Positions 16,788-25,850 are shown, counted from the stretch's first letter. The stretch: 64,000 nucleotides of DNA from Mycobacterium sp. Root265 (GCF_001428895.1 NZ_LMJA01000009.1:106516-170515); one strand, 5' to 3'. The notes: generated from the letters alone by a model not told the origin. A program made the numbers and translations.

Positions 16788-16820
16788 GGGAAAAGCCCAG
16801 CCGGTGCGGTAAGAAAGGTC

Positions 16821-17324
16821 ATGCCCTCACATCCCGGCAAACGTGACCCGATCACGCTGGCGCGCGCGAACTGGGAACGCGCCGGCTGGGGGGAGGTCGC
16901 CGACGGCATGGTCGCGGTGACCTCGGTGATGCGGGCCCACCAGATTCTGCTGGCCCGGGTGGAGAACGCGCTGCGACCCTACGACCTGAGTTTCTCCCGG
17001 TTCGAACTGCTGCGCCTGCTGGCGTTCACCCGCAACGGTGAGCTGCCCATCACGAAGGCCTCCGACCGGCTGCAGGTCCACGTCACCAGCGTCACGCACG
17101 CCATCCGCCGGCTGGAGAGCGACGGCCTGGTGGAACGTCTGCCGCACCCCACCGACGGACGCACCACCCTGGTACGGCTCACCGAATTGGGCCGCTCCAC
17201 CGTCGAAGACGCCACCGAGACGCTCAACAAGGACGTCTTCGCCGATATCGGTATCTCCACCGACGAATCGCGGTCGCTGGCAACGTCGATCGAGACGCTG
17301 CGCCGGCACGCCGGAGATTTCTGA
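16821..17324 (+). CDS. MarR-family transcriptional regulator
   Basis: The product is 167 residues. The winged-helix region contains LSFSRFELLRLLAF, the recognition helix KASDRLQVHVTSVTHAIRRLESDGLVER, and the wing LPHPTDGRTTLVRLTELG, all standard for MarR dimers. It corresponds in position to the MarR-like gene that follows rslA in M. tuberculosis (Rv0737). Here the four-gene biosynthetic operon lies between the two. It begins 34 nt after the aminotransferase stop and may regulate that operon or itself. MarR proteins usually respond to small phenolic or lipophilic ligands. It is convergent with the histidine kinase gene, 6 nt apart. Confidence 0.85.
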   Translation: MPSHPGKRDPITLARANWERAGWGEVADGMVAVTSVMRAHQILLARVENALRPYDLSFSRFELLRLLAFTRNGELPITKASDRLQVHVTSVTHAIRRLESDGLVERLPHPTDGRTTLVRLTELGRSTVEDATETLNKDVFADIGISTDESRSLATSIETLRRHAGDF

Positions 17325-17330
17325 GGCGGG

Positions 17331-18536
17331 CTACGCCGAGGGCAGCGGGATGGTGGCGGTGACCGTGGTGCCGGCATCCGGCCGGGAGCGGATATGCAGT
17401 CTGCCGCCGACGATCTCGGCACGTTCGGCCATCGACAACAACCCGTATCCGCCCATCTCGTCGCTGCCCAGCGGGTGCTCGAAGGTATCGAATCCGACTC
17501 CGTCGTCGACGATTTCGAGGCGCGCGAGGTCGTCTCTGACGCTGTAGGTCAGCTTCGCGCGGGTGGCCTGCGCGTGCTTGACGACGTTCTGCAGGCATTC
17601 CTGGGCGATCCGGTACAGCGCCAGTTCGATGTGATCGGGCAGCCGGTCCTGCGCGAGGTCGACGTCGATGGCGGGCTCGGGTATCGACCGGGCCAGACTC
17701 GCCAGACCGCCGGCCAGCCCCAGATCATCGAGCACCGGTGGACGCAGCCCGCCGATCGCGGCGCGGGCCTCCTGCAGCGTCAGGTCCACCAGTTCGCGGG
17801 CCTTGGCGAGATGATCCGCGGCGACGTTCGAGGACGCACCGGCCTCGGCGGCCACTGCACGGGTGGCCGCGTCCAGCCAGTAGGACAAGGTGACGAGGCG
17901 CTGGGAGATGCCGTCGTGGATGTCGCCGGCCAGCCGACGGCGTTCCAGTTCCTGGGCTTGAATGACCTGCTCGACGAAGTTCTCGTGGGCGCGTTCGCGG
18001 GCCACGAGCTGGCGGTGCAGCCGGGCCTGGTGCAGCGCCCCGGCGATCAACCGCCCGATCACCAGCAGCAGTTCGACGTCACGCGGGGTGAATTCGCGCC
18101 GGTGCACGGTGTGCACGTTGAGCACCCCGACCAGCCCACCCGGGTCGGTCTCCATCGGCACCGACACCATCGAGGTGAAATCCGAGCCGCGCAGCGACTC
18201 GAACGGCAGGTAGCGCGGGTCGGATTCCTTGTCGTGGCTGATCACCACCGGCTGCCGGTTGCTGGCCACCCAGCCGGAGATGCCGCTGCCCAGCGGCAAC
18301 CGGATCTTGCCGACCTCGCTGTCGAAGGGTGGGGTGGCTCCGGTGAGTGTGAGCGAGCGATCGGTGTCGTCGAGGACGTGCACGAAGCAGACGTCGGTGG
18401 CGGTGGCATCGGTGATCATCCGGGCGGCGGCCGCGGCCAGCGGCTCCACACCCGGCCCGCTGGAGGTCGCCTGGATCAGTTCGCGCAGCAGCGCCAGTTC
18501 ACGATCGGTGGTCAGTACGTTGCGGCGGGCAGTCAC
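17331..18536 (-). CDS. GAF-domain histidine kinase, NarL-type
   Basis: The product is 401 residues. The GTG at 18536 overlaps the response-regulator stop (GTGA), so the two are translated together. An N-terminal GAF domain (about residues 20-175) is followed by a HisKA_3 dimerisation helix with the phospho-acceptor His in RRRLAGDIHDGISQRL, and an HATPase domain (AQECLQNVVKHA, DDGVGFD, GGYGLLSMAERA). There is no transmembrane segment, so it senses a cytoplasmic or diffusible signal through the GAF domain. Family members such as DevS bind haem or other cofactors, but no haem ligand can be assigned here. The partner is the regulator at 18533-19195. Confidence 0.9.
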   Translation of the reverse strand: MTARRNVLTTDRELALLRELIQATSSGPGVEPLAAAAARMITDATATDVCFVHVLDDTDRSLTLTGATPPFDSEVGKIRLPLGSGISGWVASNRQPVVISHDKESDPRYLPFESLRGSDFTSMVSVPMETDPGGLVGVLNVHTVHRREFTPRDVELLLVIGRLIAGALHQARLHRQLVARERAHENFVEQVIQAQELERRRLAGDIHDGISQRLVTLSYWLDAATRAVAAEAGASSNVAADHLAKARELVDLTLQEARAAIGGLRPPVLDDLGLAGGLASLARSIPEPAIDVDLAQDRLPDHIELALYRIAQECLQNVVKHAQATRAKLTYSVRDDLARLEIVDDGVGFDTFEHPLGSDEMGGYGLLSMAERAEIVGGRLHIRSRPDAGTTVTATIPLPSA

Positions 18537-19195
18537 TGGTAGATCCCCTCGCGCAGCGCGGTGGCCACCGCACCGGTGCGGTCACTGACGCCGAGCTTGC
18601 GGTAGATCGAGCTCAGGTGGGTTTTGACCGTCTCTTCGCCGATCACCAGCTTGCCGGCGATGCCACGGTTGGACAGCCCGTTGACCACGTAGGACAGGAT
18701 CTCGCTCTCGCGCTGGGTCAGGCCCTGCCGGACGCCGGGCCAGAACTCGTCGCGCTGCAGGCGGGCGGCGGTGTCGGCGGCGCGGGCAGCCATGCTGGGG
18801 TCGATCGCGGTCTGCCCCCGGTGCGCGAACTCCAGCTGGCGCACCAGTTCGTCACTGCTGATGCTCTTGAGCAGGTAGCCCGACGCCCCGACCCGCAGAG
18901 CCTGGAACAGATATTGCTCATCGTCGTAGACCGACAGCATCACGACCTTGCGGTCGGGATCCCGTTCGCGGAGGGTCAGGCACAGATCCAGGCCGCTGGA
19001 TCCCTGCATGCGGACATCGCACAACACTATGTCGGGTTGCAGCTCCTGCACCACGGTGACGGCCTGTTCGGCGCCGATGGCCTGCCCTACGACCTCGACC
19101 CGGTCCCCGAAGGTCAGCAGCATCGCCTTGAGGCCCTCGATGACCATCTCGTGGTCATCGACCAGTACGAGGCGCAGGGGGCTGGGGGGCGCCAT
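18533..19195 (-). CDS. NarL/FixJ-family response regulator
   Basis: The product is 220 residues. The receiver domain has the acidic pair VDDHE, the phospho-acceptor Asp in IVLCDVRM and the conserved Lys in GYLLKSIS. A LuxR-type HTH follows (LTQRESEILSYVVNGLSNRGIAGKL, then TVKTHLSSIYRKLGV). It is transcribed first in the pair with the GAF kinase. The upstream gap contains the short palindrome CCCCC-TTAC-GGGGG at 19264-19277, which could be a binding site. Target genes are unknown. Confidence 0.92.
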   Translation of the reverse strand: MAPPSPLRLVLVDDHEMVIEGLKAMLLTFGDRVEVVGQAIGAEQAVTVVQELQPDIVLCDVRMQGSSGLDLCLTLRERDPDRKVVMLSVYDDEQYLFQALRVGASGYLLKSISSDELVRQLEFAHRGQTAIDPSMAARAADTAARLQRDEFWPGVRQGLTQRESEILSYVVNGLSNRGIAGKLVIGEETVKTHLSSIYRKLGVSDRTGAVATALREGIYQ

Positions 19196-19314
19196 GGCAT
19201 CACCTTAGAGGGGGCGACCCACCCGCTTCCGAACTTTGGCAAGCCCGACTTGGCCTGCCCAATCCCCCTTACGGGGGACGCGGCCGGTATGTGATGTGCG
19301 CCACTCTGTGGGGC

Positions 19315-20112
19315 ATGTCCACGCATGAGGAAAAAACATGGCCCGCCGCCGGTCAGTTCTGGTGGCATGGCGACGAGCCCGACGACCCGGCCGCCTACCC
19401 GCTGCACGCGGTGGTGTTCGACCTCGATGCCCTGTCCGACATGGACCTGGAAGGGCATCGCGTGGTGTACAACGCGGCGTTCGCGTCGCTGGGGCTGGAC
19501 CTGCAGTGGAGCGTCGGGCGCTACCAGCGGCTGATGGCGCTGCCGGACGAACGCCAGCGGGTAGCCGCCGAGCTGCGCAAACGGTGCGTGGGCACGGAGT
19601 GCGATGTGCTGGTCAACCTGCTCGTCGACGAGATCTGCGCCGCCAAGGACATGATGTTCGAGGAGATGATCCTGGACGCCGGTCTGACCCCGCGCCCGGG
19701 TCTGGTGGACCTGGTGATGGACGCCTTCGTCGCGCATATCCCGGTCAGTGTGGTCACGACCGGACGGCGCAGCTGGGCCGAGCCGTTGGTACGCCAACTC
19801 GTCGGTGAGGGTCTGGTGGAATCCGTGGTGACCGCCGACGACGTCACCGGACCGAACCTGTTCGGTCACGCACTCGCCGAACTCGGCGTCGCGCCCCACG
19901 ATGCGCTGGCGGTGGCCGGTTCACCGGCCGGGTTGCGCGCCGCGAACGCGGCGGGCCTGGCCACGGTCCTCATCGATGCCGACGCCGGACGCGGACGGGC
20001 GGCCGCCGCGGTGCGCTCCGGGTACAGCGACACCGGGGATGCGTTGCGGCTGGCGAACTGTCGACGGCTACACGCCCGGTGGTGGGATCAACACACTCCG
20101 TCGGCGGCTTAG
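19315..20112 (+). CDS. HAD-superfamily hydrolase (beta-phosphoglucomutase/phosphatase-like)
   Basis: The product is 265 residues from the ATG at 19315 (GTG and ATG at 19291 and 19294 would add 8 and 7). Motif I is VVFDLDALSDMD, with both catalytic aspartates. Motif II is SVVTTGRRSW and the C-terminal motif is DALAVAGSPAGLRAANAAG, where the usual Asp pair of motif IV is partly replaced. The helical cap after motif I fits the CbbY/PGMB branch, whose members hydrolyse small phosphate esters. Substrate is unknown. Its stop overlaps the mmsB stop by 4 nt on the opposite strand. Confidence 0.75.
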   Translation: MSTHEEKTWPAAGQFWWHGDEPDDPAAYPLHAVVFDLDALSDMDLEGHRVVYNAAFASLGLDLQWSVGRYQRLMALPDERQRVAAELRKRCVGTECDVLVNLLVDEICAAKDMMFEEMILDAGLTPRPGLVDLVMDAFVAHIPVSVVTTGRRSWAEPLVRQLVGEGLVESVVTADDVTGPNLFGHALAELGVAPHDALAVAGSPAGLRAANAAGLATVLIDADAGRGRAAAAVRSGYSDTGDALRLANCRRLHARWWDQHTPSAA

Positions 20113-20984
20113 CCGTTGCGGATGTACTCGATGACGGCGCTGAAATCTTTGTCGCCGTGGTCGCGAGCGAACTCGGCGTAGATCTCAGCGGCGTGACTGC
20201 CCAGCGGCGCCGCCGCCCCGGTCGAGGTCACGGCGGCCATCGCCAGACCCAGGTCCTTGTTCATCAGAGCTGTCGCGAACCCGGGCTTGAAATCGTTGTT
20301 GGCCGGTGAGGTGGGAACGGGCCCGGGGACCGGGCAGTTCGTGTGCACCGACCAGCAGTTGCCGGTGGCGCCGGTGATGACGTCGAACAACGACTGCTTG
20401 TCCAGACCGAGCTTCTCGGCGAGCACGAATGCCTCGCCGACGGCGATCTGCTGAACCGCGAGCACCATGTTGTTGCACACCTTCGCGGCCTGGCCCGCAC
20501 CGCAGTCACCGCAGTGAATGATCTTGCCCGCCATGGCTTCCAGCACCGGGCGGCCACGCTCGACAGCCTCGGTGTCGCCGCCGACCATGAACGCCAGCGT
20601 GCCGGCCACCGCGCCCTTGACGCCACCGGACACCGGCGCGTCGAGCTGGGCGAAACCGTGGTCGGCTGCCAGCTTGTGCACGTCGCGGGCGTCATCGACC
20701 GAGATGGTCGAGCTGTCGATGAACAGGGCGCCCTCGGCGGCCTTGGGCAGGATCTCGGCGTAGCAGCTCTTCACCAGCGCGCCATTCGGCAGCATCGTGA
20801 TGACGACATCGGCCCCGGCCACAGCCTCGGCGCCGCTGTCGAAGACACTGGCGCCGTTGGCCTTCGCAGCGTCCTTGGCTGCGGCGACGGGGTCGAAACC
20901 CTGCACGGCATGCCCGGCCGCCAGCAGGTTGGCGGCCATCGGGCCGCCCATGTTGCCCAGTCCCAGAAAAGCAACGGTGCTCAT
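20109..20984 (-). CDS. mmsB: 3-hydroxyisobutyrate dehydrogenase
   Basis: The product is 291 residues from the ATG at 20984, with GAGGTGAGG upstream. It oxidises 3-hydroxyisobutyrate to methylmalonate semialdehyde with NAD in valine breakdown. The N-terminal Rossmann motif FLGLGNMGGPMA, the substrate loop DAPVSGGVKGA and the catalytic Lys in GAGQAAKVCNNM are visible. It is the third gene of mmsA-fadE9-mmsB, the same order as Rv0753c-Rv0751c in M. tuberculosis. Confidence 0.93.
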   Translation of the reverse strand: MSTVAFLGLGNMGGPMAANLLAAGHAVQGFDPVAAAKDAAKANGASVFDSGAEAVAGADVVITMLPNGALVKSCYAEILPKAAEGALFIDSSTISVDDARDVHKLAADHGFAQLDAPVSGGVKGAVAGTLAFMVGGDTEAVERGRPVLEAMAGKIIHCGDCGAGQAAKVCNNMVLAVQQIAVGEAFVLAEKLGLDKQSLFDVITGATGNCWSVHTNCPVPGPVPTSPANNDFKPGFATALMNKDLGLAMAAVTSTGAAAPLGSHAAEIYAEFARDHGDKDFSAVIEYIRNG

Positions 20985-21002
20985 CTTCTGCCTCACCTCT
21001 CG

Positions 21003-22163
21003 TTAGCCGGCGGCCTTGGCCCGGGCAGCTTCTGCCCGGCCGATGACCACGCGCATGATCTCGTTGGTCCCCTCAAGGATGCGGTGCACCCGCAGATCCC
21101 GGACGATTTTCTCCAACCCGTATTCCTTGAGGTAGCCGTAGCCGCCGTGCAGTTGCAGGGCCTGATCGGCGACCTCGTAACAGGTGTCGGTCACGTAGCG
21201 CTTGGCCATCGCGCACAGCGTCACCTTGTCGGGGTGATTGCTGTCAAGAGCAGATGCCGCCCGCCACAACATGTTCCGGGATGTCTCCAGGCCGGTGGCC
21301 ATATCGGCGAGCGCAAACCGGATGGTCGGCTCGTCGAGCAGCGACCCGCCGAAGGCCTGGCGGTCGGCCAGATAGGCCACCGTCTTGTCGTAGGCGGTCT
21401 GCGCGCCGCCCAGCGAGCACGCCGCGATATTGATGCGGCCGCCGTTCAGCCCGTTCATCGCGATCCCGAACCCGGTGCCCTCGGTGCCGCCCAGCAGCGC
21501 CTCAGCCGGCACCCGGGCACCCTCGAAGACGACCTGAGCGGTGGGCTGGGCGTTCCAGCCCATCTTCTGCTCGGCGGCGCCGAAACTCACGCCCGGCGTG
21601 TCCTTCTCGACGACGAACGTCGAGATACCGCGGGGCCCGTCGGCGCCGGTGCGGGCCATCACCACATACAGGTCCGAGACACCCGCCCCGGAGATGAACT
21701 GCTTCACCCCGTCCAGGACGTAATGGTCACCGTCCCGAACGGCCTTGGTGCGCAGCGCCGCCGCGTCCGATCCCGCTCCGGGCTCGGTGAGGCAGTAGCT
21801 GGCGATGGACTCCATGGACGCGAGCTTGGGCACCAGCGTCTTGCGCTGCTCGTCGGTGCCGAAGCTGTCCACCATCCAGGCACACATGTTGTGGATGGAC
21901 AGGAACGCGGCGATGGTCGGGTCGGCGGCGGCCAGCGCCTCGAAGATGCGCACCGCGTCCAGGCGGCGTAACCCGCTGCCGCCGGCGTCCTCGGCACAGT
22001 AGATTCCCGCCATGCCCAGTTCGGCGGCCGCCCGCAGCACATCGGTCGGAAAGTGATGGGACTCATCCCATTCCAACGCGAACGGCGCAATGCGTTTCTC
22101 CGCGAAGGCAGCCGCCGTCTCGGTGATGACGCGCTCGTCATCATCCAACTCGAACACCGGCAC
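21003..22163 (-). CDS. fadE9: acyl-CoA dehydrogenase, isobutyryl-CoA dehydrogenase-like
   Basis: The product is 386 residues. Its GTG start directly abuts the TAG of mmsA. FAD-dependent acyl-CoA dehydrogenase signatures are present: SYCLTEPGAGSDAAAL, the FAD-binding AFGGSLLDEP region, and a C-terminal HGGYGYLKEYGLEKIVRDLRV followed by ILEGTNEIMR. The Glu position characteristic of short/branched-chain enzymes lies in the IRVHRILEGT context. Flanked by mmsA and mmsB, it most likely converts isobutyryl-CoA to methacrylyl-CoA in valine catabolism. The name follows the syntenic M. tuberculosis gene Rv0752c. Confidence 0.9.
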   Translation of the reverse strand: MPVFELDDDERVITETAAAFAEKRIAPFALEWDESHHFPTDVLRAAAELGMAGIYCAEDAGGSGLRRLDAVRIFEALAAADPTIAAFLSIHNMCAWMVDSFGTDEQRKTLVPKLASMESIASYCLTEPGAGSDAAALRTKAVRDGDHYVLDGVKQFISGAGVSDLYVVMARTGADGPRGISTFVVEKDTPGVSFGAAEQKMGWNAQPTAQVVFEGARVPAEALLGGTEGTGFGIAMNGLNGGRINIAACSLGGAQTAYDKTVAYLADRQAFGGSLLDEPTIRFALADMATGLETSRNMLWRAASALDSNHPDKVTLCAMAKRYVTDTCYEVADQALQLHGGYGYLKEYGLEKIVRDLRVHRILEGTNEIMRVVIGRAEAARAKAAG

Positions 22164-23684
22164 CTACTTCATGGTGGGGATGACGAACTCGGCGCCATCC
22201 TTGATGCCGGAGGGCCAGCGCTCGGTGACGGTCTTGACCTTGGTGTAGAACTGGATCGAGGCGGGTCCGTGCTGGTTGAGGTCGCCGAATCCGGATCGCT
22301 TCCAGCCACCGAAGGTGTGATAGGCCACCGGGACCGGGATCGGCACGTTGACTCCGACCATGCCGACCTGCACGCGGGAGACGAAGTCGCGGGCGGCATC
22401 ACCGTCGCGGGTGAAGATCGCCACACCGTTGCCGTATTCGTGCTTGGTGGGCAGTTCCAGGGCCGCTTCGTAATCCTCGGCGCGCACGATGCACAGCACG
22501 GGCCCGAAGATCTCGTCGGTGTAGATGGACATGTCGGTGGTGACGTGGTCGAACAGGGTGGGCCCGATGAAGTAGCCGCCTTCGAGGCTCTGGTCGTCGA
22601 AGGTGAGTTCGTCGGTGGCGCGTTCGCGGCCGTCGATCACGATTTCGGCGCCGGCGTCCACGCCCTGGCCGATGTAGTCGCGGACCCGCTCCAGCGCGGC
22701 GCCGGTGACCAGTGGGCCGTAGTCGGCCTTGGGGTCCAGGCTGTGCCCGACGCGTAGTTGGTTGACCCGCTCGACGAGCTTGGCGCGCAGGCGGTTCGCG
22801 GTTTCCTCGCCGACCGGTACCGCGACACTGATGGCCATGCAGCGCTCACCGGCGCTGCCGTAGCCGGCGCCGATCAGGGCGTCGACGGCCTGATCGAGGT
22901 CGGCGTCGGGGAGCACGATCATGTGGTTCTTGGCGCCACCGAAGCACTGTGAACGCTTGCCGTGCGCGGCGGCGGTGGAGTAGATGTACTGCGCGATATC
23001 GGAGGACCCGACGAATCCGACGGCCTGGACGTCGGGGTGGGTGAGGATGGCGTCGACGGCTTCCTTGTCGCCCTGGACGACCTGGAAGACGCCCGGGGGC
23101 AGCCCGGCCTCGATGAACAGCTCGGCCAGGCGCAGCGGGACCGAGGGGTCACGCTCGGAGGGTTTGAGGATGAACGCATTTCCGCAGGCCAGGGCGGGCC
23201 CGGCCTTCCACAGCGGGATCATGGCCGGGAAGTTGAACGGGGTGATGCCCGCGACGACGCCGAGCGGCTGGCGGATCGAGTACACGTCGATTCCGGTGCC
23301 TGCGCCTTCGGTGAACTCGCCCTTGAGCAGGTGCGGGATGCCGATGGCGAATTCGATGACCTCGATGCCGCGCTGGATGTCGCCCAGCGAGTCGGCGACG
23401 GTCTTGCCGTGCTCGATGGACAGCAGCTGGGCCAGCTCGTCGGCGTTCTGGTTGACCAGGTCGACGAAGCGCATGAAGACCCGGGCGCGGCGCTGCGGGT
23501 TGAACCCGGCCCACACCTTCTGGGCTTCGACCGCGTTGGCGACGGCGGTCTGCACGTCGGCGGTCGAGGCCAGCAGTACCTGGGCCTGGACCTCGCCGGT
23601 GCTGGGGTTGAGCACATCGGCAGTGCGGGTGGATGCGAGGGTGCTGCGCTCGCCGTTGATGAAGTGCGGAATCTGTGTGGTCAT
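22164..23684 (-). CDS. mmsA: CoA-acylating methylmalonate-semialdehyde dehydrogenase
   Basis: The product is 506 residues. It converts methylmalonate semialdehyde to propionyl-CoA with CO2 release, the last step of valine breakdown. The ALDH catalytic Cys is in GSAGERCMAIS. The NAD-binding SSDIAQYIY region and the family's FNFPAMIPLW and PVPVAYHTFGGWKRSGFGD are visible. The enzyme lacks the general-base Glu of hydrolytic ALDHs at the usual place, as expected for the CoA-dependent family. It is the first gene of the valine operon. Confidence 0.95.
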   Translation of the reverse strand: MTTQIPHFINGERSTLASTRTADVLNPSTGEVQAQVLLASTADVQTAVANAVEAQKVWAGFNPQRRARVFMRFVDLVNQNADELAQLLSIEHGKTVADSLGDIQRGIEVIEFAIGIPHLLKGEFTEGAGTGIDVYSIRQPLGVVAGITPFNFPAMIPLWKAGPALACGNAFILKPSERDPSVPLRLAELFIEAGLPPGVFQVVQGDKEAVDAILTHPDVQAVGFVGSSDIAQYIYSTAAAHGKRSQCFGGAKNHMIVLPDADLDQAVDALIGAGYGSAGERCMAISVAVPVGEETANRLRAKLVERVNQLRVGHSLDPKADYGPLVTGAALERVRDYIGQGVDAGAEIVIDGRERATDELTFDDQSLEGGYFIGPTLFDHVTTDMSIYTDEIFGPVLCIVRAEDYEAALELPTKHEYGNGVAIFTRDGDAARDFVSRVQVGMVGVNVPIPVPVAYHTFGGWKRSGFGDLNQHGPASIQFYTKVKTVTERWPSGIKDGAEFVIPTMK

Positions 23685-24085
23685 GACGTCCGTCCAAGGG
23701 GTGAGCAGAATTCAGGAGCCCGGCGCACGGCCGAGATACTTGCATATCCTAGTAATTGGTTTCGGGGTTTGGCAAGGACTGTTTCTGGGGCAGGGACCGA
23801 TCAGTGGTAGGCGCGCAGTTGCTCGACGAACGCGCGGGTGTCCGCCCAGGGTGTGCACGGGCCGCGGCGCGTAGCCCGCGGAGCACAGGTGCATCTCCGT
23901 CGAATCATCTTCCAGCACAAGGAAGTGTGGCCAGACCCTCGGACAGGTAGATCGATGTACGTTCGCGGTCGTCGAAGAGCAGGCCGCCGTCGACGTGCAG
24001 GGTCGGCGTCATCTCCCAGGCGCCGGGGGAATCTTGAACCCGGCGCCATCGGTGACCGACAGTCCCGTGGGTGAAACCTGTCGGG
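23685..24085. other. intergenic region with a gene remnant
   Basis: These 401 nt lie between mmsA and a luciferase-like oxidoreductase, both on the minus strand. The half nearest mmsA (23700-23800) probably contains its promoter; a run of AT-rich sequence lies at 23740-23770. The rest contains the decayed coding remnant at 23801-24070. Confidence 0.4.
23801..24070 (-). pseudogene. short decayed coding remnant
   Basis: Reading across three frames gives a coherent protein-like string of about 90 residues. It has GLSVTDGAGFKIPPAPG in one frame, TPTLHVDGGLLFDDRERTSI in the next, LVLEDDSTEMHLCSAGYAP in a third, and an ending ADTRAFVEQLRAYH before a TGA. The frame breaks fall near 24020 (a C-run), 23920 and 23845. 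This looks like a small gene broken by indels. I do not recognise its family. Sequencing error is an alternative. Confidence 0.35.
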
Positions 24086-24967
24086 CTACTTCTTGAGGCC
24101 GAGCGGGCCCGCCAGTTCGGTCAGCGTCGGGATGAGCTTGTCCCAGCCGCCGAGCACCTGGATGGCCACGTGATCCGCCCCGGCCTCCAGATGCTGGTGC
24201 AGTCGCGCCGCGACGGCACCCGCGTCGCCGTGTGCCACCACCGCGTCGATCAGTCGGTCGCTGCCGGGCTTGGCGATGTCGTCCTCGGTGAAACCGAGCC
24301 GGCGCCAATTGTTCAGGTAGTTGCTCAAATTCAGGTAGAAGTCGACCGCCCCACGACCGACCTCCCGGGCCTCGTCCGCGGCAGCATCAGGGTCCTCGCG
24401 CAAGCGCTCGTCCGGCGTGAGCACCACCTTGTGCTCGGGCGCCAGGAAAACGGTGTTCCCGATCAGGTTGTGGGCCTGGCCGGTGTGCTGGGGTGTGGTC
24501 AGGTAAGGGTGGGCGCCGGCACTGCGGGCGGCCGCCAGCTTGAGCACCTTGGGCCCCAGCGCGGCGATCACCCGGCGGCTGGTGGGCACCTTCTTCGCGT
24601 CGAGGGCGTCGAGGTACTCGACCAGCACGTCATAGGGTTTGCGGTACTCCTCGGTGTGCTCGGGGTGGCCAATGCCGATGCCGAGCAGGAACCGGCCGGG
24701 AAAGGCCTTCTCCACGCGGTGATAGGCCTCGGCGACCTCTTCGGCGTCGGCCGTCCACACGTTGACGATGCCGGTCGCCACCTGCAGGTTCTCGGTGGCC
24801 TCCAGTAGCGGCTCGACATAGTTGAGATCGCCCTTGGGGGATCCGCCGATCCACAACGCCCCGTAGCCGAGTTTCTCGATCTCGGCGGCCTGATCGGGCT
24901 TGGGGACGCCGAATGTCCAGACGCCGTAGCGGCCGAGGTCGGGTTTGAGCGTGACAGCGTCGGTCAT
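24086..24967 (-). CDS. LLM-class F420-dependent oxidoreductase (1)
   Basis: The product is 293 residues with a luciferase-like TIM-barrel layout. Its sequence tracks the neighbouring copy at 25005 throughout: YGALWIGGSPKGDLNY, LQVATGIVNVWTADAEEVAEAYHRVE, GRFLLGIGIGHPE, RRVIAALGPKVLKLAAARSAGAHPYLTTP. The family uses reduced F420 (or FMN) for two-electron reduction of varied substrates, and mycobacteria have dozens of members. Substrate and physiological role cannot be inferred. The ATG at 24967 is the only plausible start. It ends in GPLGLKK. Confidence 0.85.
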   Translation of the reverse strand: MTDAVTLKPDLGRYGVWTFGVPKPDQAAEIEKLGYGALWIGGSPKGDLNYVEPLLEATENLQVATGIVNVWTADAEEVAEAYHRVEKAFPGRFLLGIGIGHPEHTEEYRKPYDVLVEYLDALDAKKVPTSRRVIAALGPKVLKLAAARSAGAHPYLTTPQHTGQAHNLIGNTVFLAPEHKVVLTPDERLREDPDAAADEAREVGRGAVDFYLNLSNYLNNWRRLGFTEDDIAKPGSDRLIDAVVAHGDAGAVAARLHQHLEAGADHVAIQVLGGWDKLIPTLTELAGPLGLKK

Positions 24968-25004
24968 GTGATGTCCTTAATTCCGGGTTGATTCCGGGTC
25001 CGGG

Positions 25005-25850
25005 TTACTGCAGGCCGAGTGGCCCGGCCAGTTCTGCAAGCGCAGGCACCAGCTTGTCAGTACCCGTCAACACCTGAACCGGAACGTGGTCGGCGCCGGC
25101 GCTGAGATGTTCGCGCAGTCGTGCGGCGATGGCCTCGGTCGTGCCGTACGCGACGACCGCGTCGACCAGCGCGTCACTGCCGGGTTTGGCCACGTCCGCA
25201 TCGGTGAAGCCCAGCCGCTTCCAGTTGTTGAGGTAGTTCGCGAGATTCAGGTAGACCTCAAGCGCGTTGCGACCCACCTCGCGTGCCTTCGCGGCGTCCG
25301 TGGTGAGTACCACCTTGTGCTCCGGGGCAAGGAAGGCGTCGGCGCCGATGAGCTCGCGGGCCTCACGGGTGTGCTCGGGGGTGGTGAGGTAGGGGTGGGC
25401 GCCCGCGCTGCGACGCGCCGAGAGCTTCAGCACCTGCGGGCCGAGAGCCGCCACCACGATGCGGTCCTTGGGCACACCGTGCTGATCCAGCTCGCCAAGA
25501 TAGTCGTTGAGCGCGTCGTAGGGCTTCTTGTACTCGGTGTGCGCCTCGGGGTGGCCCACGCCGATCCCGAGCAGGAACCGGCCCGGGTACTCCTTCTCGA
25601 TGCGATGGAAGGACTCGGCCACCGGGGCGGCCGCCGCGGTCCAGATGTTGACGATGCCGGTCGCGAGCTGGATGGAATCGGTGGCGCCGAGGATCGGGTC
25701 GATCCACTCCAGCTCGGCCGGCGGCGAACCGCCGGCCCAGATCGCGCCGTAACCGAGGCCTTCGATATCGCGGAGTTGTTCCCGCGAGAGCTGCTGCCAC
25801 TGGCTGTAGTGACCGAATACGCCGAACGTGCCCAAGTCTGGTTTGCTCAT
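25005..25850 (-). CDS. LLM-class F420-dependent oxidoreductase (2)
   Basis: The product is 281 residues from the ATG at 25850. An ATG at 25883 adds 11 residues and has a purine-rich leader, so the start is uncertain. It is a tandem paralogue of the gene at 24086, with the same LLM core (GRFLLGIGVGHPEAHTEYKKPY, GPQVLKLSARRSAGAHPYLTTPEHT, YLNLANYLNNWKRLGFTDADVAKPG). The extra N-terminal GHYSQWQQLSREQL replaces a shorter loop in copy 1. The 37-nt gap to copy 1 suggests co-transcription. It may be read from the two-component operon upstream. Confidence 0.85.
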   Translation of the reverse strand: MSKPDLGTFGVFGHYSQWQQLSREQLRDIEGLGYGAIWAGGSPPAELEWIDPILGATDSIQLATGIVNIWTAAAAPVAESFHRIEKEYPGRFLLGIGVGHPEAHTEYKKPYDALNDYLGELDQHGVPKDRIVVAALGPQVLKLSARRSAGAHPYLTTPEHTREARELIGADAFLAPEHKVVLTTDAAKAREVGRNALEVYLNLANYLNNWKRLGFTDADVAKPGSDALVDAVVAYGTTEAIAARLREHLSAGADHVPVQVLTGTDKLVPALAELAGPLGLQ

